The notes: generated from the sequence alone by a model not told the origin. A stretch of 64,000 nucleotides of DNA from Lineus longissimus (GCF_910592395.1 NC_088323.1:12449501-12513500); one strand, 5' to 3'. Shown: positions 11,699-24,530, numbered from the stretch's first letter. Made by a program: numbers and translations.

Positions 11699-12623
11699 TA
11701 CTTGGCATTGGATTATTCAACTTGGTGGAGGTGTCTTTGCTATGTTGGATGTTCTGGCTTGTTTTGAGCCCTGCTGGCAGTGCTACATGGCATGTTTTTA
11801 ATACACAGAACATAAAAAGCCACTTTCCCAAGCAGGAAAAGGAATTTAATAGTTGCCAAGAAGTTTTCTTAAGGTTATATCAGAACCTTCTTAGTCGAGC
11901 TACTACCAGCTTGAAGTCGCAGATGCACCATGATTGGCATGAAAACACATGCACTGTCCCAGGCAAAGTTAAGACTTGGAATATTTCAATTGGAATGCAT
12001 GAAGTATTTACTTTAGGCTGCAAACGCAAAATTGATTCTATCACACCCACATATTGAAAAGGGCAAAATTCGCTAATTTTTAGTGTCACAAAATATTCAT
12101 GCTTTACAGTATTTTCTTAGCTATTATTATTTGTCTGTACATGTAGCTTAGCTAATTTCATATCTTGTGTTGGCTGTAGTTAAACTCTGACCGCCAGGGC
12201 CAGAAATGGCTGCCCCCACCCAGTCCCCACTCCCGAATGAGCACCAGGATCATTCAAATTTCAAAGTTTTTGAAATAGATACTGCAGATCTATTTATTGG
12301 GGAACTATCGGATGAATATCATCGTCTATGTCCTTGGAAGGTCTAACGACTAACTAGAATAACAGCTGTGGCAGGCAAAGAGTTTTATTTGCATGTCCTT
12401 TTTCAACTATTCTAGGCTTGGACAATAAAACCCAACCAGTTTAACTAACCTATGAAAGGTACATGTAAAACTTGGCTACTTAGTTTTGCAAGCCCATTTT
12501 AAAATCTGCTTTATGCAACCATTCCAAAAATAGAGATAATCATCAGTCTCTCTCCTGCTTTGCTTGTGTTGCACACCTGTTGCAGTTCTTCATCAGTAGT
12601 TTTATTACCTGCTCGTGTGGATT
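11699..12623. other. Non-coding, nothing recognised
   Basis: Single-copy-looking sequence without splice-supported exons or known motifs. Confidence 0.4.
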
Positions 12624-13262
12624 AAGCCCGCTACACAGGAGGGATTTCTCACCAACTTAGTTGGCTTTAAAATTAAGAACAGGTGCACAGGTGACTGGAA
12701 GTTGAGAGTCGTTCACCCACTCACACGAAAGACATAATCCCAGCAATATTTAGGTCCTGCACTATATTTAGGCCAAAACCTTGTTCAAGGCTGAGTGCAA
12801 ATATCTATTATTTCTGGCAGGGAAATCTTAGATCTGGAAACATGGTTGTCAATGATTTTGTTGTGTACATTGAGAGGAAGAAAAAGAAGATTTTATCTAT
12901 TATTATTGTAAAAGGTATCAGTGAAAAGAGGAAAAGGAGAAATCGATGGGATAATAGGAGGTTTTGGGCAAAATCGTTGATTATGAGAAGGTACAGCCTT
13001 GGCGCCTATAAAGATAGAGTCAAAATATGGCCCAACTATGTTGTTGACTGAATCACACGGGGAAATTTCTCCCCCACACTCCTTATATGAACAAAAAAAT
13101 CCTTATATAAACAAAAGATGTCGTTGAGAAATAGAACAAGTCGGTAGTGCAGCCAGCAACTCCAACCAGTCGGGCAAAGTATCAGTTACCTGGTCTGGAT
13201 TCCTGTTATGAATTAAAATTCCAACTAAGTTGGTGAGAAGTCCCTCGTGTGTAACGGGCTTT
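12624..13262. mobile_element. 0.64-kb DNA element with about 60-bp imperfect TIRs
   Basis: The left arm begins AAGCCCGCTACACAGGAGGG. The right arm ends with the reverse complement of AAGCCCGTTACACACGAGGG. Both arms continue through TTCTCACCAACTTAGTTGG and an AATTAA/ACAGG stretch. The interior (about 520 bp) has only motif-less open frames, so it is non-autonomous. Confidence 0.65.
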
Positions 13263-13442
13263 AGCTTGTGTCGTCAATTCTTGTACATCATCTGGCATCT
13301 GTCCATCAACCATCCCGTCGGCCATCAACAATGGTGGCATGTTTGCTCACCATTGACTCGCCATTTATTGACTAGAAAGTTGAAACTTGGTCTCGGGGTG
13401 TGTGGATGCCTGTGCTGTCGAAGAAAGTTGCCCTCTCCGTCA

Positions 13443-13573
13443 CATAGGGGAGCATCCATTAAGTATGTACGCATGAAAATGCCAATTTTTGACCCCCCCC
13501 TCCCCCTGAACGCATAGTGTACGGTTTTTCATAGACCCCTCCCCCTCATACGTACTTAATGTATGCTCCCTAG
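13443..13573. mobile_element. Short foldback (MITE-like) element
   Basis: The arms GGGGAGCATCCATTAAGTA and TACTTAATGTATGCTCCC pair. The interior is also quasi-symmetric, with C-rich tracts ACCCCCCCCTCCCCC and ACCCCTCCCCC flanking GTACGG. It is about 130 bp. Confidence 0.6.
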
Positions 13574-16198
13574 GTGTACCAAATTGGACCGAGAATCGAA
13601 CCGAGGACCTTAGCAATACTGGTGCTCACACTGATGTTTCAGTTTCACAACTTGGACAACCCATTTATATTTGGCTGGCTGCCATTGACATCATATCATG
13701 TGATGTAATTTAACAGTTTTAGTAACACCATCTCCGTCACCTGTATGTCAGGGTGGCCTACTGTATCATAACCGTGTCGATGTTCTTATTTCGCAAGAGT
13801 ATTGGTTTGCAGTTGATAAACTATATTTAACATCTTCACTCTGTATGGGACATTCTTAGATATTATTCGGCTGACGACGTCTTTCTACAGTGTCATTTGC
13901 TGCAGTGATGAAACGTCATGCTTTTCGTAATGCATCTTAGTACATCTTATCATGATACACAGTAGCATGTGTCACCATCGTACCGATCTACTGCAAAAAA
14001 TATCAAGATTCCAAGAAGGTTACCGGGCTAAAGAATGTGATAGTCATATTCTTTGTCTTCACTTAGCAAACAAAGCTTCTTGGCAGAATGTTTTGGGACA
14101 AGGCTCACATTGTTTTGGGTCACAATAATAAGGATAACTTTGATATGAAGCTGCAAAGAAAGAAGAACGGACCCCCCCCCTCCCCCCCCCCCCCATTGCT
14201 TGCTTTGGCTTGGGATTTGTTTGCCAACCACAAATGACAACAGATGCATAAAGTTCGTTTTCGCAGCTAGGCAGGGCTCAAAATAACCTTAAAAAGACTT
14301 ATGTTTGGAGAGTGTTCCCTCGATTGACTGTTAGAAGTGCCAATGATAAAAAATCACCTTTGATAATTTTTTAGAAAAATTCGAAAAATCTTGTTTGAAT
14401 GTGCTCCATGGTCATGGACAAAGAGTAAGGTTCGTGTGACTTCACAGTCGACGTCATGCAAGGAAAAATGGCGCTGCCCATATACTGCACCCACCGCGGA
14501 GGGAGAATTTGCGAAGTCTTTCTTGATGTAATATCATTTGTAGCTTAGATTTTTCAATGATTTACACATAATAATAATAATAATAATAATTTATTATATT
14601 AAAAGTGCTTTTGAATGAAAATCATTTGCAAAGCACTGTACAATTTAAAAAACAACACATAGTATAAGAGAAATTGTACATAGAGATTAAAACATTCATA
14701 GAGATTAAAACATTTAGGTGCTGGTGTTGAAGTGTTCAATAAAATGGTGAGTTTTAAGATGTTTTTTGAAGGCGCTGGTGCCAATGGGATCACGCATCCA
14801 GGCCGGAAGTCTCCTCTCACGTTGGATAAAATTCCATCCATTAGCCATTTCTCACATGACATTACATGGCCTGAAATCGCCCACCATGATTTTTGTTGAA
14901 CATGACTACATGTACATGAAGGATACCTGAATTTTGTGGTGAAATCATGGTGAATGCTTTGTATCATGTATCATGTTTTGGCCATTTGATTAGGCCAGGT
15001 AAAAATAAAAAAATAATTCACGTCGCCATCCACTCTGATTAAGGCAACTGCACGAAAAAAAGTTTTTCAGTTTTCTGATTCATTTCTATTCCAAGGTTTC
15101 TGGTTGTTTCATTGTCAGACCAGTCAGTCGTAACACCTACACAGGTCCACAGGCTGAAAAGTTTAAAAACAACTTATTCATAGTAATGAAAGTTGTGTAA
15201 CAAAAGTAATTGGCACATTTTCGTATTGAATACGTGCTAAGAGTAGGGTGGTATTAAATATTAAAATAATAAATGCCCCCCCCCCCTTCCCGCCTCAATT
15301 TTGAGAAAAGGTTTGGTCAAGAAACTATGTTTAATTCTTACCTGGCCTATACATGTAAGTGTTGATTGATCCAGGTTTCTCATGAGAGTGACTTTTCTGC
15401 AGCTCAGATAAGATTGCAAATTTTGATTTCAGCTTCCCTTAAAAACTTCAATATAGTATAGTATCAATAAGCCCCGGTTACCTACAAGATAATCATTGAA
15501 TCAGAATCAATTCTTACTCTTGCTTCTCATGATTGTGATGAACTTCTTACCAAGCCTCTGAACGACAGACTTGAGGAGCATGGTGTTCTAAAAGACACCA
15601 AAAAGAACACAATTTTGGTACAATTTGGTATTGCTTGTTTTACATGTCAAAGAAACTCTAAAACATTCACAGTTGAACCATTCTATGCCTGATGGACAGG
15701 CTGTGTTCATAGTTGGGCTCAAATTAGACTTTTCAGTTCAACTTAATTGGCATTGAACAAATTTTAGGACATCATTTGTAAGTATCAATAGAGTGTCATT
15801 TGAAAACAATAGGAGAGTTGAACATGGAATAAAATCTTATATTGTATGTCATGTTTTCAATAAATTCTAATACCTTGTTTCATTGTATATCTTCAGGTCT
15901 TATCAAGGATGACAACCCTTACCAAAGATTTGACGCATAAGGCTAGATGGAAGATCACAAGATTGCTGTGTTGACGTGGATAAATTTAACCTACATTTCA
16001 TAGTGCTTATTCTGCGCATTCCCTGCCCTTGATTGTCCCTTCTCAAATTCTGGGGAGAAGCTAAATTGGGGTGTGGGACTCTATCGACCGAGTAGAAAGG
16101 TGAACCAGTGACATAAATGATCACAGATGTATTCAGTTGATCAATTCGATACTTGAGCCCATGTCTTCATGTATATCATATTTGGGTCCATTCCTTTA
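13574..16198. other. Non-coding; microsatellite and poly-C tracts
   Basis: A box-B-like GGTTCGATTCTCGG occurs on the minus strand near 13590-13610 (possible SINE fragment). There is a poly-C/G tract at about 14170-14195, an (ATA)n run at about 14568-14590 with a SINE/LINE-tail look, and a poly-C run at about 15277-15289. No supported gene. Confidence 0.4.
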
Positions 16199-16515
16199 AC
16201 TCTTTCACTACCGTACCCGGTAATTGCCGGTTCCGTACATTGCGTACAAGTGGCCCACAGTAATCCTTACTGCTAAATTTTCTACGAAATTCTACATGTA
16301 TGATTCACAACAGTCGGAAGTTTTTGGTTGGTTACACCTGAAAAACAAGATGGCAGCACTGCACTTAACTCAATGCAGATTTCGTCCCTGAGATTGGGTA
16401 ACAATGAAACTTTTCCTGAGCCAAACTGGGATCCAGGCCGCCCGGTCTATTACCGTGTACGGGCCAGGGGTATGGGACACTGCCAAAATGCTGCGGTAGG
16501 CTAGCGAAAGAGTTG
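16199..16515. mobile_element. 0.3-kb MITE-like repeat, copy 1
   Basis: The ends AACTCTTTC and GAAAGAGTT are inverted. The body shares long phrases with 19485-19773: CCACAGTAAT, ACACCTGAAAAAC, TGCACT...CTCAATGCA, AACAATGAAACTTTTC, GGGATCC, GGCCAGGGGTA. Confidence 0.65.
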
Positions 16516-19484
16516 ATGTCAGACATGGCCACAAAATGGCATTTCCTGTCAGAAATTGAACTAAAAGTGTTTGAATAGTTGGTTAAATTGATTCACTGCA
16601 AGTTGAGGTATAGTTAGTCTCAGGCTGATTGCATTCCGGCTCGTCCCCCTGTGATGTGGATTCCCCTTCCCTGCTGCTTACTGAGCTGTTCAGTCATTTT
16701 GCTCGAGCTTGGAGGAGCGGCAGTGACACATTTGCACCTGAAAAAGGATAATGAACTTTTTTACAGCGAGAGATGAATAGTTTGGATCTCAAATGCCATC
16801 AAAAGATTCTAAATGTGACCTGATCTAGCAAAAAGAGGCAGAAGTCGTATTTAGGGAAAAGGGAGAAAAAGGGGAGAAATAATTATTTTATGACTTTCCT
16901 GAGTCATTTCAATTATGTCTAGTGGTGTTTCGAGACCACTAAAGCCATGAAATACAGCAAAATAAGTTGTTCCTTCAAATGTTTATCAATAAATAACCTA
17001 TTTTCCAACAAGTCTTTCTCAACTGTTTACTTGCAAGCTTTTTACAAGCCCATCATCAAGAGATGTATCAGATCAGTACCAATAGCTCAAGAATTGTACC
17101 CAATAGCCCCCTTTTGCCAGAGTGGGTCACAAATGCTCAAAGCATCACCTGAGAGATTGACCAGAATACAGGTTCCTCAATCTCCTCAGAGCTTTCATGA
17201 GTGCATCATTCAGGCTTAACCTACTGGGAACAATTTTTCTGCTGGGGGTGCCTTTTTCTTGAGACTGACTCTGCCCCATGTTGGCTGTTTAACAAAACAA
17301 GAAGATGTTGATATTATGATACCATGTTCTGTCCTGGAGTTAAGTGTTAGTTAATGTTTATATTGACATGAGCAAGATTCACTGCAATATTCAAGATTTC
17401 ACTATGATGGCAATTGCTTTGCATAGCCATGCTGTCCGTCGATTTATAAAACGAGATACCATTTTTGTGAGAAAAAAACTTTGGCCTTCATGTTTCAGAT
17501 GGGACCACCTACATTGTATATTATCACAGAGAGTTTCCTTTATGATGGTTTGCATGATTTCTGTTTCAGAGGAAGACTCGTGGGGGGGGGGGGGGGTTGG
17601 CTGGTGCATGAGCATTTTCATTCTTATTTTTGAAATAGGGTTCATCTCACACTTGACTATTCCTGACTTAGGTCTTCTGCCAATCTGTTCCATTTCTTAC
17701 TCAGACCAAAATCAACTTTGGCACTTTAAGGGTTAATAGCCTCATTTATTTCGTATTGCACATAGTGAACACTTATATAATTAGTGTGTTTGTACAGTCG
17801 CGCTTGTTTGATATGCACATGTAAGGTTGAAATACATGTTGTACACTGAATGACTGGTGTGTTGTGCTATTGCAATTACTTACTTTTAACCCTTGAAGTC
17901 TAGATGACAAGAATTTATTCTGTGCAAAGTGTAAGGAATCAAATCGGCACCTCTTGTGTCTAGATTTTGGTATCTTCCTCTGGTGATTAGTAATTTCACT
18001 ACCATACATGTACTCTTAATAATGCCTCATCTTATATTTGGGCCATTTAGACGGCAGGCGAAAAAAACACATTTGGATCGGATTCGGATGTGATCTGATC
18101 GAACCACATTCAGGTCTCAAAAATTGTGCGCCTTTAGCCGATCAGCGCAATCCGGTCTCATCTGGACACATTTCTTTAGATGTGGAACTCTGTTGCTTGT
18201 GGAGGTGTAAAGAAATGCTTTAGTGCGCATGCACCTAGGTAAAATCCAGATTCGGTATCCATTTGGGTTTAGACGACGCTTTTGATCTGGATGCATCAAG
18301 ATTAAAACTACCTTGATCGAAGACCACATTGATCCAGATAATTTTGCATTTAGACGACAAAAATTTAAGAGAAGCTCTCTGAATGGCCCTAATGATGAAA
18401 ATTTTGTCTTAGTTACACTTCAATTTTTCTCCTCGGTCTTTGAGGGTTAGAAGTTCTGCTAAGTTATTTCGAAACAAGAAAAATATGGTTCATTTATTTG
18501 TTGGTGTATTGACAAAACTTCCTTGCAACAATTATATAAAAAGAATGTATATTTGTACTTATGCTGCAGAAATTTTGGAACAAATGAATTTTGGAATTTG
18601 GAATTTTGGAACAAATGTTTTGAGTAAGAAAATGTTCTACGTGTAACTCAAATTTTGCCCGATTCTGATCTGATTGGTGTATGGTGATTGTAATATATTT
18701 TTGGAAGCAGGTTTGATTTGTTGAGGGTTAGTAGTGCTCTTCGATGTGTCTGTCGATGGATATTTTGGCTGTAGGATGTATATACCATGATACCCACGAG
18801 GAAGTTTTGTGTAAGAGTCGGTGGTCTACTACTAGACGTGTGCCATTGTTTGAAGTTAAACCTACCATTACTGTAAATATGATTGTTCTGTGTTCAAATT
18901 TAAATGACATCTTTGAAAATGTGTGGTAGGTTTGAGGCTTTTCTGCTGGCTTAAATCGCATCCTTGTATCTCATTAAGAAATATTTAGGCCGTTTGGTTG
19001 CGATACTAAAAGCTTTGAAGGTAAAGCGGAAATATAGCCAAAATCCTGAGTCGTAGGCACGGATTTTGACTGAATTTTTGCGACGCCCATGAGGATTTTG
19101 GAATCGCAACATTTTTGGTTCCTTACTTACAGCATTAGTCTTGAAGAAAATTGTGTCTTTGTGATGTCTGAACGAAACTTATTTATGTATATAGTGTTTG
19201 TCAAATTTCAATATTATTTACACACACATTGATATAGCTAATATCTTTCAAATGTCGGGATGTGACTTTTGCATGAGACCATATAAATAATTTCACGTGT
19301 GCTCACCTCAAAATGATGTTTAGAAAGTTAGACTGACAGGAACGGTAAATCTTCATGCTGACAGTTTTTGCATCAATTTTACGAGGGTAATTATCATAGA
19401 AGATAATTCTTGCAGTTGTTGACATGTCATGTGTGGATTTGTCATGGTAATACTGTAGCAAGTTCATGTCAAATAACTAAGGTA
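16516..19484. other. Non-coding, no gene recognised
   Basis: There is a poly-G tract at about 17581-17595. An interval at about 18040-18391 begins GGGCCATTTAGACG and ends GAATGGCCC, possibly another short TIR element. No exon supported. Confidence 0.35.
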
Positions 19485-19773
19485 TATACCAGGTGCGTGC
19501 ACTGGCTACTACTGGTCCACAGTAATGCGTACTGCTAAATTTCCCCCCTTGTTCTATCCTAAGTCCCTATAAGTCTTAGGTTGGTACACCTGAAAAACGA
19601 GATGGAGCACTGCACTCATCTCAATGCACACCTCGGCCTTAAGATTGGGTGATGCTAGCTATTTTACAATGAAACTTTTCTTATGCCAAGTTGGGATCCT
19701 GGCCGCCTGGTCTACTGGTTGTCGGCCAGGGGTACAGTACATTTCGACATCCTGCGATAGCGAAAGGGGTAAT
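19485..19773. mobile_element. 0.3-kb MITE-like repeat, copy 2
   Basis: A diverged copy of 16199-16515 in the same orientation, ending GCGATAGCGAAAGGGG. The left end is degraded. Confidence 0.6.
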
Positions 19774-20396
19774 GGCCATTTTAGGTCAGTAAGGAGAAAC
19801 TAAAATATTTTTATGAATTTTTGGTTACCAATGTTCAATTGTCTTAGAGCTGAATTGGATGATTGAATGTATGGTGTATCTCACCTTTGCTTCCTTTTTG
19901 CCCGTTGTACATATCTGTTAAATAGTGAAATAAATACTTTTCTGATGTCACAATATTCACTTATCAGTTTTGTGGTTCTTTAACTTTCTAGCTATTTACT
20001 CTGGTATAATCTTTTAAAGTTGACACGACAGGTAATGGGTTTACTCACCAACTTCATTAAGCCTACCTCATATGAATCCATTCAAAACTTCCATATGACA
20101 ACCAACGCACCTGGAAATGATGACATTCTATAGGATATGTTCCCCATACAAAATGCCCCTGCTGAACAAGGTCCTTCATTGATGACATATTTAAAACTGC
20201 GTCATCAATCTTGTCATTTGAACCATGGTGCCAAACCCATGTACAAATTTTGTGTGGTAAACTTTCCTATCCTTCTGCAGAGCATGCTCCGCACAAAACT
20301 GAACTCTTCACTGTCTCCATTTTCTGCTTACACAGTAGACAGTTCACAGTTGGCCAGATGCTCTCACCGTCTATTATCCGCTTCTTGAACTAACAA

Positions 20397-20517
20397 TGGG
20401 TGATATGAATAAAGACTAGCAAATGCTTTTTTCTAAAACTCCGCGTACATTTACACTAGGCCTTTCTGTACAAAATTGAAGTATAAGCATTCGCTAGTCT
20501 TTATTCATATCACCCAA
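20397..20517. repeat. Hairpin: 30-bp arms, about 60-bp loop
   Basis: TGGGTGATATGAATAAAGAC at 20397 is matched by GTCTTTATTCATATCACCCA ending at 20517. The arms extend through CTAGC(A/G)AATGC. It directly abuts the 82-bp minisatellite. Confidence 0.85.
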
Positions 20518-20523
20518 TGAGTC

Positions 20524-21300
20524 GGCCCATACGTGAGACAAAAAGTTACCAGATTGTGACTCGTGGCTGTGAATGATAGGACCCCGACCCCTGATGACTG
20601 CCAAACTTTATATGTGAGACAAAAAGTTACCTGATTGTGACTTACGGCTGGGAATGATGGGACCTCGACCCATGATCTCTGCCAAACTTTATAGGTGAGA
20701 CAAAAAGTTACCAGATTGTGACTCGTGGCTGTGAATGATAGGACCCCGACCCATGATCACTGCCAAACTTCATATGTGAGACAAAAAGTTACCAGATTGT
20801 GACTCGTGGCTGTGAATGATGGGACCCCGACCCATGACCACTGCCAAACTTTATATGTGAGACAAAAAGTTACCAGACTGTGACTCGTGGCTGTGAATGA
20901 CAGGACCCCGACCCATAATCACTGCCAAACTTCATACGCGAGACAAAAAGTTACCAGATTGTGACTCGTGGCTGGGAATGATGGGACCCCGACCCATGAT
21001 CACTGCCAAACTTTATATGTGAGACAAAAAGTTACCAGATTGTGACTCGTGGCTGATGGGACCCCGACCCATGACCACTGCCAAACTTTATATGTGAGAC
21101 AAAAAGTTACCAGACTGTGACTCGTGGCTGTGAATGACAGGACCCCGACCCATAATCACTGCCAAACTTCATACGCGAGACAAAAAGTTACCAGATTGTG
21201 ACTCGTGGCTGGGAATGATGGGACCCCGACCCATGATCACTGCCAAACTTTATATGTGAGACAAAAAGTTACCAGATTGTGACTCGTGGCTGTGAATGAG
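20524..21300 (+). repeat. About 82-bp minisatellite, about 10 units
   Basis: The unit contains GAGACAAAAAGTTACCAGA, TGTGACTCGTGGCTG and GGACCCCGACCCATGATCAC. The word GAGACAAAAAGTT recurs about every 80-83 bp from about 20535 to about 21259. One unit lacks the 8-bp GGAATGAT segment. Several units share the TTCATACGCG variant in a higher-order pattern of alternating unit types. No spacers, so not CRISPR. Confidence 0.95.
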
Positions 21301-21905
21301 AACCTAACCGCCCCAACCCCTCGTACTCCTGGCACATTGGGGAAAAAGGTCTCTTTTGTGACATGTTGTTGGAAATGATACCGCCTGTAGCCGCCCATCC
21401 TCACTGTTAAAATGAAATAAAAGAGTAAAAATTTCAAATTCAAATTGATTTATTGATTGATTATCTATTCGGCTAAAGTCAAAAACTATATATAGTACAA
21501 ATTAAAAACACGTGGTCATTCAACAATATTCCAGAATATTCAATGGTATTCTTCGTTGCGCAGAAAATGTGCGCAAAAGCAAACACACAGCAGAATGTTC
21601 ACTGTTTAATGCGATATCGACAACAGTGAAATGCTCTACTGTTGTATAGTAGAGAGTACATTGCCTTCTGAGCGGTTGAAGTCAAAAAGGAATTTTTAAA
21701 TGGTTGGCCGGAATATTGAGATTCATTTGAGGTAGGTTTATAAAAATCCAAGAGAAATGGTGAAAATGAGAGCGATATGCAACATATCTCTATCTTGGCG
21801 TAAACTGCAGAAAGATTATTGGTGTAGCAAGTTCTTAAACGCCAGCGCCCTCTTTGCTCGCCGTACTGGTTACAATGCTTGAATTCCTCGAAGCCGGGTT
21901 AACTA
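21301..21905. other. Non-coding, nothing recognised
   Basis: AT-rich sequence after the minisatellite. No exon supported. Confidence 0.4.
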
Positions 21906-22043
21906 TAAGGCACCTATTCCATAGAGCTATACCCTATACTACACTATACGCGAACAATAGTTTCATGGTCATGCACCCTTTGTGAAGCCATTGTTCGCGT
22001 ATAGTGTAGTATACCGTATACCTCTATGGAATAGGTGCCTAAG
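21906..22043. mobile_element. Foldback element, about 50-bp arms
   Basis: GGCACCTATTCCATAGAG with TATACTACACTATACGCGAA on the left pairs with TTCGCGTATAGTGTAGTATA and CTCTATGGAATAGGTGCC on the right. About 30 bp of loop lies between. A MITE-type hairpin. Confidence 0.8.
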
Positions 22044-22134
22044 ACTTATCCATGTCCTTGAAGATCTGTTATGCCGTCAATTGATTTGTGATCGCATCAG
22101 GGTAAAGGGTCGTGTAGACTGAGAAGTCGCCCTT

Positions 22135-23218
22135 CAGGCGGTATTTGCACCACGCCACCACGGGCACCACGCGACCACCACGCCACCACGCGAACAGGCG
22201 GAGCGATCATAATGACGATAGATCAAAATAGCGGTCGATTCATTGGATCATGGTTTCTTGGAACAATTATAGATGGCGTTGGCTGCTATCCTAGCTTCTC
22301 TGATGCCCGTTCTTGGTATTATTGGAATAAAGGCGTACGCCAACTACGGAAATACGTACTGAATTACCGTTGAGTAACTAGACCTACTCCAACTGACGAC
22401 TGACCTGCAAAAACCATACGAGTACGAGTGGGTTATATAGTCTCCCTTTAAAGGGGTGGCCGTTCGTTTGGGTGGGGTGGGTTGGGGGGGGGGGGGGGGA
22501 GGAGTTAGATTTATCACTCAGATTTATCACTCACTCGAACACGTGTGCATAGTTTCAACATACTGTTGTGTGAGAGACCCTTATTGGCGACTTTGTGTAA
22601 CTTTATCTTGCCTACCTAGCTGTTGCCTATAGTTTCCCATTAAAGGGGGACTATGTAGGAGCAGGGGGTCAAATTGGCCAACTTTAGCTGACTTATAAAC
22701 AGAGTAAGGGCATTAGGTCTTATTTAAAATCACTGAACCATTGTCGAACAATAGGGCGGGACCTTTAAAACAAGTCACAATATTTACTTTCACATCAGTG
22801 TACCAAATAGGCCTTCAATGCATAAGCGTACATGCCGTACAGGACCTTTACCGGGGACAAGTCTCTGTACAACACGAATTCGCAATAATAGGTCTCCGAT
22901 CTATACTTTCTCCGCAGTGACAGTATTGTGATAACAATAATGGTGTGATAAGATCTCTCATGACAAACGGTTGGACACGGATGTATAGCGGCTTAATAAT
23001 AGCCCTGCTTTTTGCGAATGCCATTAACAAGTAATAAACACTTGTAAATCCCGTCAGGCAACAACGCAGTATACCAACATGCCATCTATAATTGGTAGGT
23101 GTAACCACAACTCTCAAGTGTCTGTGGTCTGATGGTCTGTTTTGATATCGTCATTATGTTCGCGTGGTGGCGTGGTGGTCGCGTGGTGCCCGTGGTGGCG
23201 TGGTGCAAATACCGCCTG
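22135..23218. mobile_element. 1.08-kb element with perfect 61-bp GC-rich TIRs
   Basis: The left arm 22135-22195 and right arm 23158-23218 are exact reverse complements over 61 bp. The arms are built of CCACCACG/GGCACCACGCG words. The interior (about 960 bp) is unlike the arms, includes a poly-G tract at about 22487-22500, and has only motif-less open frames. The perfect arm identity suggests recent activity of a non-autonomous DNA transposon. Target duplication is not clear. Confidence 0.75.
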
Positions 23219-23225
23219 CCCCTTT

Positions 23226-24112
23226 TTATGCCCCCGCCAATGCGTAAAGCATTGCGGAGGCATTATGTTTTACCGATGTCCGTCAGGCGTCAGGCGTCTG
23301 TAAACTTTTCGTTTCCACTCATTTTAAGGAGAATGCTTACGATAACCACGAAACTTTTTTTGTTGGTTGACATTTACTAAAGGAAGGTTTCTTTCGAAAA
23401 CGGGCTCGTTCTGATTCTCATAATTGGTTTCCGTCAATTTCGAGGAGAACTGTTTGTCCGATCAAATTTATTTTTGGTATGTACGTTGGGGGTGACTAGA
23501 GGAAGGTTCCTTTCGAAAACAGGCTCATCCCGATTGTCAATATGGTCAGCAGGGGGTGCGCTTCAAATCAGTTACCATCAATTTCGAGGAGAACCGTTCG
23601 TCCGATCAAATTCATTTTTGTATGTACGTTGCCGGGGGGGGGGGGGGGGGGGGGGGTGACTAGAGGAAGGTTCCTTTCGAAAACAGACTCGTCCCGATTG
23701 TCAATATGGCCACCAGGGCGGCGTGCTTGATATCTGTTTCCGTCAATTGCGAGGAGAACCGTTCGTCCGATCAAATTCATTTTTGTATGTATGTTGGGGG
23801 TGACTAGAGGAAGGTTCCTTTCGAAAACAGGCTCGTCCCGATTGTCAATATGGCCACCAGGACGACGTGCTTCAAATCAGTTTCCGTCAATTTCGAGGAG
23901 AACCGTTCGTCCGATCAAATTTATTTTTGTATGTACGTTGGGGGTGACTAGAGGAAGGTTCCTTTCGAAAACAGGCTCGTCCCGATTGTCAATATGGCCA
24001 CCAGGACGACGTGCTTCAAATCGGTTTCCGTCAATTGCGAGGAGAACCATTTTTCTCATCAAATTCATTTTTATGCCCCTGCCAATTTGTAATGCATTGC
24101 GAAGGCATTATG
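23226..24112. repeat. Tandem about 144-bp repeat inside a dispersed repeat (Polinton target)
   Basis: It is bounded by TTTTTATGCCCCCGCCAATG and a diverged TTTTTATGCCCCTGCCAAT phrase near 24068. Between them, units starting GGTGACTAGAGGAAGGTTCC recur at about 23491, 23655, 23799 and 23942. Each carries CGATTGTCAATATGG and GAGGAGAACCGTTCGTCCGA. A 23-base G run (23634-23656) accounts for the longer second spacing. A second copy of the phrase GGCATTATGTTTTACCGATG at about 23257 shows what the Polinton target looked like before insertion. Confidence 0.85.
24107..24112. repeat. Polinton target-site duplication, left
   Basis: ATTATG immediately outside the left terminus, identical to 39532-39537. 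Six bases is the typical Polinton/Maverick duplication length. Confidence 0.95.
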
Positions 24113-24159
24113 AGTAGGGTAAAAGTGGGGTTTCTAACTCACTGACGTTTTGACTGACT

Positions 24160-24530
24160 TTCCTTTCAGTCAAACACCAGTCAACACATCACATAACTTC
24201 TTTCAGTCAAACACCAGTCAACACTTATTTCATTTCCTTTCAGTTAAATCCTAGTCAAACAAAACTCAGTCAAACACCAGTCAACACACCACACAACTCC
24301 TTTCAGTCAAACACCAGTCAACACACCACACAACTCCTTTCAGTCAAACACCAGTCAACAACTTAACAATATTTTTCATTTTTACCCAGTCAAACACCAG
24401 TCAACACGTTCCCCAATTTCGGTGACCTAACTCACAGTCAAACACAGTCAAAAACACAACTTCTTCAGTCAAAACACCTCTTCAATTTAGAAGAATAGAC
24501 TCACAGTCAAACACTAGTCAAACTATTTTA
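24160..24530 (+). repeat. Subterminal iterons in left TIR
   Basis: The 19-mer CAGTCAAACACCAGTCAAC starts at 24167, 24204, 24267, 24304, 24341 and 24387, with degenerate copies near 24434 and 24507. Several intervals are exactly 37 bp. The unit itself contains the imperfect direct repeat AGTCAA. The position at the termini of a protein-primed-type replicator suggests binding sites for integrase, terminal protein or a replication factor; that role is inference. The mirror set lies at 39110-39480. Confidence 0.85.

Noticed and set aside
18040-18391. Possible 350-bp TIR element (GGGCCATTTAGACG / GAATGGCCC)
   Set aside because: Only about 9 bp of terminal complementarity and no second copy in the window; too weak to call.
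20524-21300. CRISPR-like array
   Set aside because: Direct tandem units with no unique spacers; eukaryotic context.
24160-24530. CRISPR-like array in the Polinton TIR
   Set aside because: The repeats are terminal iterons mirrored in the other TIR, and the spacers are not uniform or unique.
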